Shown: positions 57,582-64,000 of the stretch, piece after piece
Layout of the letters: every line of letters begins with the position of its first letter
Numbering within the stretch: the first letter of the stretch is position 1
DNA from: Diabrotica undecimpunctata
Lineage: Eukaryota; Arthropoda; Insecta; Coleoptera; Chrysomelidae
NCBI RefSeq assembly: GCF_040954645.1
Contig: NC_092809.1
Coordinates: 136,265,914 to 136,329,913 of the forward strand
Length of the DNA: 64,000 nucleotides
Reading direction: 5' to 3'
Notes under the pieces: generated by a model
What the model was told of the DNA's origin: nothing
What the model saw: the letters and a program-made list of their open reading frames with translations, nothing else
Database searches by the model: none
Program-made: the position numbers and the translations under genes

Positions 57582-57613
57582 AGGACATTCATGGCCTAAG
57601 CCGTGTGCCCTTT
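57582..57613 (-). repeat. Right terminal inverted repeat
   Basis: Reverse complement of the left end apart from about three mismatches (ACATTC for ACTTTC, GCCTAAG for GTTTAAG). Confidence 0.75.
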
Positions 57614-58795
57614 ATATGGTAGTAGTTCCTTTTTTGTGTAGCGAGATATAAATTGAGGTACACGATTTTCCTAAATTTCAAACAACGATAAAGGTAGAAC
57701 GGATATGTAATCCTCTGTTACCTAGTAATTGTAGTATTTTATCTGATATAATTATTGTAATATTTCACCTGTTTATAATTATTGCGACTTCATTTGTACT
57801 TGTTTTATCTGGCCCTGAAAAGTTAGCGACGTTGTCAGAAGTTGGTTTAAAATGCCCTTTTTATAAAATCCAGTAAGTTTCTCAGAGTCCCAGTACCGAA
57901 AGATTGTGGTCATGTGGACATATATACATAGATACAATTTTAGCACAGTCCGGGGACAGGTCCGCAATAGATGTATTTTTTTTAATTTATCATAAAATAT
58001 AAAAGTTCCAAAAAATATTTATAATCCAAATTAAAAACCTTTAAACAATAAACAATGCCTTAAATTATAATACTAAAATTATTAAGTATTATTTTGAAAT
58101 ACATAAAAAATCAGTTTAAAACACTTTAAGAAACCATGTGATTTATACTACATATTACCAAAAATAACCTCTACTAGGTCCGTATAAAAGTTTAGATTAT
58201 TTTGTTATTATATAAAGATTTTGTTTAATTTTGTTACAAAATAATTGATACATACTCAAACCTAAACAATTATTCAATCTATGTTATTAAGAATAAAGTC
58301 TAGTGCGTCATTCCACCCTTTTGTAGGTATGTATTCTGATATATAAGAAACATTTCCCCATGGTGCCGTGTGCTGTCCTCTTTTGGGACAGATGCCTCCT
58401 CCCTCGCCGTGTTCTACACGTCAAATGACCACTTTACACCATTGTGAGGCCTAATGATGAAATATGGAGCCTCAGGGACACGTTGAATCATTGGAATTCT
58501 GCACTGCGGAGAATATATATACGCTAACCGAACATGCTTATCTATTGTTATGTTGGCAAAATGGCTTTTGGGGTCGGAAGCATGGCGTGTTTCATTTTTA
58601 TGGTTTTTTTAGTATGTTTAAAGAGCGGGCCTATAAAATATTGACAGTGCCAGAAAACAAAATATCCGTTTTATATCAATGATTTTGCGGATATTTTACG
58701 AATATTCTAAATTAAAATAAAGAATGTTCTTATTAAACTAGACTGTAATAATCAAGGAATAAAAATAAATAGACAATGCCTTAATTATCTTTCAT
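57614..58795. other. No gene recognised
   Basis: AT-rich. A GC-richer stretch at about 58310-58480 (with GGTGCCGTGTGCTGTCCTC) may be part of an unidentified repeat. Confidence 0.4.
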
Positions 58796-58799
58796 ATGC

Positions 58800-59510
58800 T
58801 GTTAAATACGTGGGAAGATTCAGTCTTAGCATAATTCCAATCAATAAAATGATCTATGTAGAGAGCTGCATACTCTCTCCCCTATTATGTAACGTCTATT
58901 CGGAACACGTCATGAGCCAGGCCTTAGAGAATATCGAAGAGGTTATTCTCATAAATGGTGAGCGCCTAAATAACATCAAATACAGACATTTGCAGACAGT
59001 TTAGAAGGTTTACAGACACTAGTAACGTAATTGTGGAGAATCAGTCAAGAATACGGGCTTGATTTTAACATCAAGGAAACAAAGTACATGGTCATCAGTA
59101 AGAAGCATATTCCACCTAGTCAATTACTGGTAGATCAGCAACAAATACTCCAAGTGCCTCGTTACTACTATTTAGGAACCACCATAAACAACCAATGGGA
59201 CCACTCAGTTGGCATAAAACAAAGAATTGAAAAAGCCAGGTCAGCATTTGTCAGAATGAGCAAGATATTTAAGAGCCACGACCTACCCTTAAAAACTAAA
59301 ATCCGTTTATTAAGATGATACTTGTTTACAGTGCTGCTCTATGGGGTTGAATCATGGACACTAACCGAGGCATCCATGGGAAAACTCGAGGCGTTTAAGA
59401 TGTGGTGTACTAGACGGACACTGAGGGTGGATCGAATAACAAACATTGAGGTTCTACGTCGGATGGATAAAACATGTGAAATTATATCCACAGTGAAACA
59501 GCCTTATTAT
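58800..59510 (+). mobile_element. LINE fragment, family of 18793/31245/50755
   Basis: Reads ESCILSPLLCNVYSEHVMSQ, VILINGERLNNIKY (catalytic ADD lost), EYGLDFNIKETKYMVISK, PRYYYLGTTINNQWDHSVGI, KARSAFVRMSKIFKSHDLPL, a stop after KIRLLR, LLYGVESWTLTEASMGKLEA and VDRITNIEVLRRMDKT, truncated at about 59510. Nonfunctional. Confidence 0.85.
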
Positions 59511-59870
59511 TTTTCATTATATGGATAGTGTAGTTAAGCTCAGCATCATTGAAAGGTTCACTTAGCTGACTGGTTTCGCCCTCTCTCATTTTAAGTTGTT
59601 TCGCTCATATCCCATCTTTTTCCAGATGCTTGCCATTTTAAGGAGTCGTAAGGCCATTAAGTTTGCTATGACATTTGGAAAATTGCTTCCTCTTTCAATA
59701 GGATCCTGGCTAAGATTATTCAGTACTTTCATAATCATATTTTTTATGATTATACCATTTCTTCGTTTGTCTGAGATGATAGCAAGTAATATTTCTCCAG
59801 CTCGGTGGGTATCATCGCTGAAATGATCTTCATCATCTTCAATGGTCTTCATCTAGATATGCTCTAAATA
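59500..59870 (-). other. Unknown element fragment with an 88-codon open stretch
   Basis: Minus strand 59852 to 59586 reads MKTIEDDEDHFSDDTHRAGE, LLAIISDKRRNGIIIKNM, DPIERGSNFPNVIANLMALR, LLKMASIWKKMGYERNN. It continues in a neighbouring frame to EPFNDAELNYTIHIMKNNKA near 59500-59570. The last block resembles the pre-RT linker of a non-LTR element; the rest is not recognised. Confidence 0.45.
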
Positions 59871-60239
59871 TTTATTGATATTGGTAGAATGCTTGGTCCT
59901 GAAAAGGGTTGATATGGAGAACTGTCACACAAAATGGCTAAATGCACCTTATATAATGGAATGACTAGCCATAGGTCGCTAACTAAAAGTCACTAACCAA
60001 CAAACAGAAACAAATCTCATGATAATATCTCGATATAATACGTATTCGAAAACTTTGATAGGAGAAGTATCACAATATAAGCTAATAGTTTACAGGGCTA
60101 TTTAATCTTCAATGCTAAGCTGGGAAAAAAAGAAACTTTCGATAACATATTTGAGAAGCAAAGTTTGCACAATTAAACCAGTCAAAATGGACTCATGTTG
60201 CACAATTTGCAACATCAAATAATAATGTAGTTGTCAGCA

Positions 60240-60985
60240 CTAACGTTTTGAATAGTTTTTGAATAAAAAAAAACAAAAACTAAGTACATGACCATCAAAA
60301 GAACACCTGAGAATGAACATAATATAGCAATAGACAACTATACTATTGAACGTGTGGATGCCTTCAGATATCTGGGCACAGAAATCAATCAGAAGAATTC
60401 CATAAATAGCTAAATTAATGCACTTATTTCCAGTAGAAATCGTACATACTATGCTAATAAAAGATTGATGACATCCAAATTATTAGACAAAAGAACCAAA
60501 ATGACTATCTACAGAACTTTGATTATACCCGTAGTAACCTATGGTTGGGAAACCTGGACAATGACGAAAAAAGAGGAAGCCCAACTCAGGATATTCGAGA
60601 GAAAGACACTGAGAAAAGTATATTGGCCGGTGCAAGAGGAAAACGGCAAATGGAGAATCAGGAGAAACGACTAGGTTAATGAACTGAATGAAGGTTATGA
60701 CATTGTAAGATTTGTGAAAAGTCAACGACTGTCATGGCTGGGACATGTTCAGCGACAAGAAGACACGAAAACGACAAAGAAGATGTTATAGTGAAAGCCG
60801 GTAGAAAGGCGAAAAAAAGGAAGGCCCAGGACGAGATGGTTGGATGACGTGGAAGACGACCTGAAAACAATGAATATAAGACAATGGAGGAAAAGGGCCC
60901 AAGAGAGATCTGAATGGAAGGACATAGTCAGACAGGCAAAGACCCATTCAGGGTTATGATGCCAAAAGAAGAAGAAGAAGATATA
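60240..60985 (+). mobile_element. RTE-like LINE C-terminal half
   Basis: Reads NEHNIAIDNYTIERVDAFRY with LGTEIN, RTYYANKRLMTSKLLDKRTK, YRTLIIPVVTYGWETWTMTK, EEAQLRIFERKTLRKVYWPV, then in another frame [20 protein letters not shown] and KGRPRTRWLDDVEDDLKTMN, ending in a GAAGAAGAAG tail at about 60985. Two or three stops; 5' truncated. Confidence 0.85.
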
Positions 60986-60989
60986 ATCT

Positions 60990-62600
60990 TCACAAAAATA
61001 GAAGCCCCAAATACTCAAATCAAAATCAAACAGCTATTTCCATTTTTGAATTTTTGAATGGGAAATAATAATTTTTACCAGGATGAATGAAATAACTCGG
61101 GACTTTCAAGTAAAAATTTATCTCACATCACGGGTCTTCTACCACAGAATAGAGTAAACTAAAACGCCAGAAGCCAAACGCATAGTTTGCCAACTTCGTT
61201 AAGATTACCAACTGTGGAACTGACCGTACCTTTCGAACAAAAATTTAACATTTACTAATTGTTACGTGAAATTTTTGAACAAAAATAGATAATTAAGATT
61301 TTTGTGCAAAACACAAAAAGCTGATATGTATTAATAATCACAAAAAGACAAATAACTAAATATTAGTTCTACTGTTGGTCAGAATACATTTAATTAATTG
61401 TTTGAAACTGTAATTAGAAATCATATAGCGAAATCTTGTAATTGTTGTACGTCAACATACTTTAAACGGACAATCACCAAATAATGCACAACTTTATTTA
61501 CACTGGCGTCAACACACAACATTCGACTGTCAAACGCCCCCATTAACTATTTAAGATAGTTTCAGAATCGGCCGATAGGTAGCGGCTGAATTTGTATAAA
61601 TTCAATTAGGATGTGTTAATGTATTGATGACGTTTCAAATTGATGAACCTTTGAATGAATGTTTTAGTAGTTCATTTGTTTACCGATTAATGGATTACTG
61701 ATTTAAATTGATAAATAATGTTATGAATAGTGAAAGGGTGTTAGTAAATATTTATGGAAAACTGAGCGTTTTGGGGATACGATTAATTTTACGGAATTAA
61801 TCATAATCTTTTGATACAAATTTCAAAATATATGTTATATTCGATGTTCGCTCAATTTGTTTTCTATCGATTTAATTTATTGTCAATATTTAGGATACTG
61901 AAGTAACACAATAATTACTGTTGGTCGTTATATATTCAGTGACTTATTAAATGAATAGTACAAACATTATACCAAAACTTTTAACAATATTTTTGTATAC
62001 ATAAGGTTCATTTAAAGACTATAAAGAAAAACTCGAATTAGTCTGTCCTGTCCGCTTGACTCTGATTGGTCAAAACAAAACCAAATTTAAACTAGAGAAA
62101 TATGCTTAAATTATAACATATTGTCAGTTGTATTCGAAGTTATACTAGCGATTTTATTTATATTTAATTTCTTATATTTATTACTAATTGCTATATTTGT
62201 ACAAAGATTAGTTCTAAAAAATGAAATGGCATCATAAATAATTTAATAAATTAAAGAATGTTCAAGTGGTTTCGTTGAACCTCTTGAAAAAGAACTTACA
62301 ATGATGTACAAACTTCTGGTGTATGTTGGTATATTATTTTATTAAAAATTTAAATTTATCCAAAAGGACTAGGACCTGAAAGTATATTTCCACTTTAAAA
62401 TGACATAAAAAAGGTAAAATTTTTGACAGTTAAATTTCTAAAAATGTGGAAAATACATTTGTAAAAGTAGTTGAAACTAGCTACTGAACTAGGTTTAAAA
62501 ACCTTTCAATTAGATGAAAACCATGGTTATATTTATTAAGATTATGACACAAGATCGAAGTTTTTGTATTATTATTTGATAAACTTTTCGCGCAATAATT
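60990..62600. other. No gene recognised
   Basis: AT-rich throughout, no sustained frame on either strand and no clear repeat structure. Confidence 0.5.
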
Positions 62601-62890
62601 TTAACGTTGATGAAGCAATTCCAAATGTAACATTTTTATCTTGTAGCGTACAAAATCTGTAAAAGAAAATTCTTGTTCAGCTGTTTCATTTTTGTTTAAA
62701 ATAATATATTCTATAACATTATTTTCATCAATGTTATCAGTGCTGTTATTAATATAATGTTCTGTAATACTTTTACTGGATCCTGCAAGCCCTTTATACA
62801 ATGACAAAGGTTGAACTTTTTCGCCAAAAGCTAATTTTCCGTCCAAGCATCCAATCTTCCTATTTCGCAGCTGTAAAATTATGTTGCTAT
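62601..62890 (-). other. Unrecognised 81-codon open stretch
   Basis: Minus-strand frame reads MDGKLAFGEKVQPLSLYKGL, AGSSKSITEHYINNSTDNID and NETAEQEFSFTDFVRYKI. Composition is protein-like and lacks low complexity, but no family is recognised. Possibly the C-terminal end of a decayed transposase cut by the LINE at 62895. Confidence 0.35.
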
Positions 62891-62894
62891 ATCG

Positions 62895-64000
62895 ACTTCG
62901 TCTTCTTCTTCTTTGAGTGCCCCTCCTATCGGAGATATCATTAGGGCGATTTTAATTTTATTTACTGCTATTTTAAATAATTCGTTAGTGGTACAGCCAA
63001 ACCACTCTCTTAAATTTCTCATCCAGGACATTCTTCTACGGCCTGGATTTCTGCGTCCTTGGATTTTTCCTTGCATTATATTTTGTAGGAATGTGTACTT
63101 TTATCCTCTTATCAGGTGGCCTAAGTATTTAAGTTTTCTCTTTTTTATATTCAGTATAACTTCTGGATCGTTATTTATTCTGCGTATTACATCTTCATTT
63201 GTAATTTTATCCACCCAACTTATTTTTAGTATACGGCGGTAGCACCACACTCTCATTTCTCTGTTTAATAGTCCATGCCTCAACACCGTAAAGCAAAGTA
63301 CTGAATACATAGCATTTTAACATTCTAGTTCGTAGCTGAACACTAATATCACGATTACAAAATAATTTTTACATTTTTATAAAGGTAGACCTGGCGATTT
63401 CAATATGTCTTTTTATCTCGTGATTTTGGTCACCTGTGTCATTGATGAGGGTTCCCAAGTATTTGTATTCGCTTACTTTTTTGAGTTGGGTACCGTTTAT
63501 TGCGATATTAGTGTCATATATTGGATTCTTACTGAAGGTCATATATTTAGTTTTTTTAACGTTCATCCTTATGCCGTAGTTATTACATACCTTATTCGTA
63601 CTTTCAACTAGATGTTGTAGATCTTCCGCTGTTCTTGCCATTATCACAGTATCGTCAGCATATCGAATGTTATTGATAACTTCTCCATTGACTATTATCC
63701 CTTCGTTTTCATATGAGAGAGCTTCTTGGCATATTTGTTCGCTGTAGATATTAAACAAAAGCGGTGACAATATACAACCCTGTCGTACTCCTGTACGTAT
63801 TTCTATTTCGTCCGATGTTTGGTCTTCTATTTTTATATTAGCTCGCTGATTCCAGTACAAATTTAATATTATTTGTATGTCTCTGATGTCGATGTTCTTT
63901 TCAAAGTCTATAAAGCAGGCGTGTACCTCTTGGTTAAGATCTAGGCATCTCTGTGTTAGGACATTTAAGGCAAAGAGAGCTTCTCTTGTACCTAATCCTT
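62895..64000 (-). mobile_element. LINE copy running off the right edge, family of 31245-33160
   Basis: Minus-strand order from the edge: DVNQEV-type palm text near 63900, NLYWNQRANIKIEDQTSDEI, GVRQGCILSPLLFNIYSEQI, NNIRYADDTVIMARTAEDLQ (catalytic Asp pair, in the 163-codon frame 63860 to 63369), NYGIRMNVKKTKYMTFSKNP, VSEYKYLGTLINDTGDQNHE, then, after frame breaks, WVDKITNEDVIRRINNDPEV and the tail GRRNPGRRRMSWMRNLREWF ending at about 62895. Better preserved than the copy at 31245, with which it shares the 3' end. The 5' part is outside the window. Confidence 0.9.

Larger units (their letters stand above)
53845..57613 (+). mobile_element. DNA transposon with DSCGGQN-type ORF, terminal and subterminal repeats, split by a LINE
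   Basis: Left end AAAGGGCACACGGCTTAAAC and right end, the near reverse complement CCTAAGCCGTGTGCCCTTT, define inverted repeats of about 30 bases with about three mismatches. Subterminal motif ATGAAAGTCCA occurs at 53866 and 54046 (variant CATGGAAGTCAC at 53961) and inverted at 57361-57373. Without the inserted LINE (55224-56671) the element would be about 2.3 kb. No convincing target-site duplication was seen, so flanks have changed or the exact ends are off by a few bases. A decayed relative of its gene lies at 7950-9770. Confidence 0.72.

Overview
The window looks like intergenic and intronic DNA from an AT-rich, transposon-dense insect genome. A beetle with a large genome is my guess, from the many RTE-like LINE families; the species cannot be fixed from the sequence. 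One host gene is recognisable: the class IV POU-homeodomain transcription factor acj6 (Brn-3/POU4F orthologue), on the minus strand. Three of its exons lie at 51413-51578, 47979-48164 and 39465-39865, separated by introns of about 3.2 and 8.1 kb. The 5' exons with the POU-IV box and the promoter are not visible and should lie beyond base 64000. No rRNA, tRNA, CRISPR or prokaryotic-style operon was seen.

The rest is a layered deposit of mobile elements. Bases 1-13500 hold decayed LINE pieces in both orientations, a small fold-back element, a DD41D-type mariner remnant, a one-stop LINE with a TA-repeat tail, a decayed copy of an unusual transposon with a DNCSGQ-type motif, a LINE ORF1 remnant and the DNA-binding half of another transposase. 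Bases 14547-18060 are an almost perfect 3.5 kb palindrome: two 1739-base arms around a 36-base spacer, with a hammerhead-like CTGATGA-hairpin-GAAA core near each outer end. Bases 18793-22480 are one LINE with a 490-codon open reading frame sitting in the 3' end of an older Jockey/CR1-like LINE. A complete 2015-bp mariner-like element with 290-bp terminal inverted repeats lies at 26236-28250; its transposase is broken by one frameshift and one premature stop. A second long-inverted-repeat element lies at 29622-31205.

From 31 kb onward LINE fragments alternate with acj6 exons, and both visible acj6 introns are heavily colonised. At 53845-57613 is the clearest candidate for a poorly described system: a DNA transposon with about 30-bp terminal inverted repeats, repeated ATGAAAGTCCA-like subterminal motifs and a multi-part ORF carrying a DSCGGQN signature. 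It is split by a LINE inserted at 55224-56671 with a 13-bp target-site duplication. Its divergent relative lies at 7950-9770. The window ends inside a minus-strand LINE copy of the same family as the one at 31245-33160.
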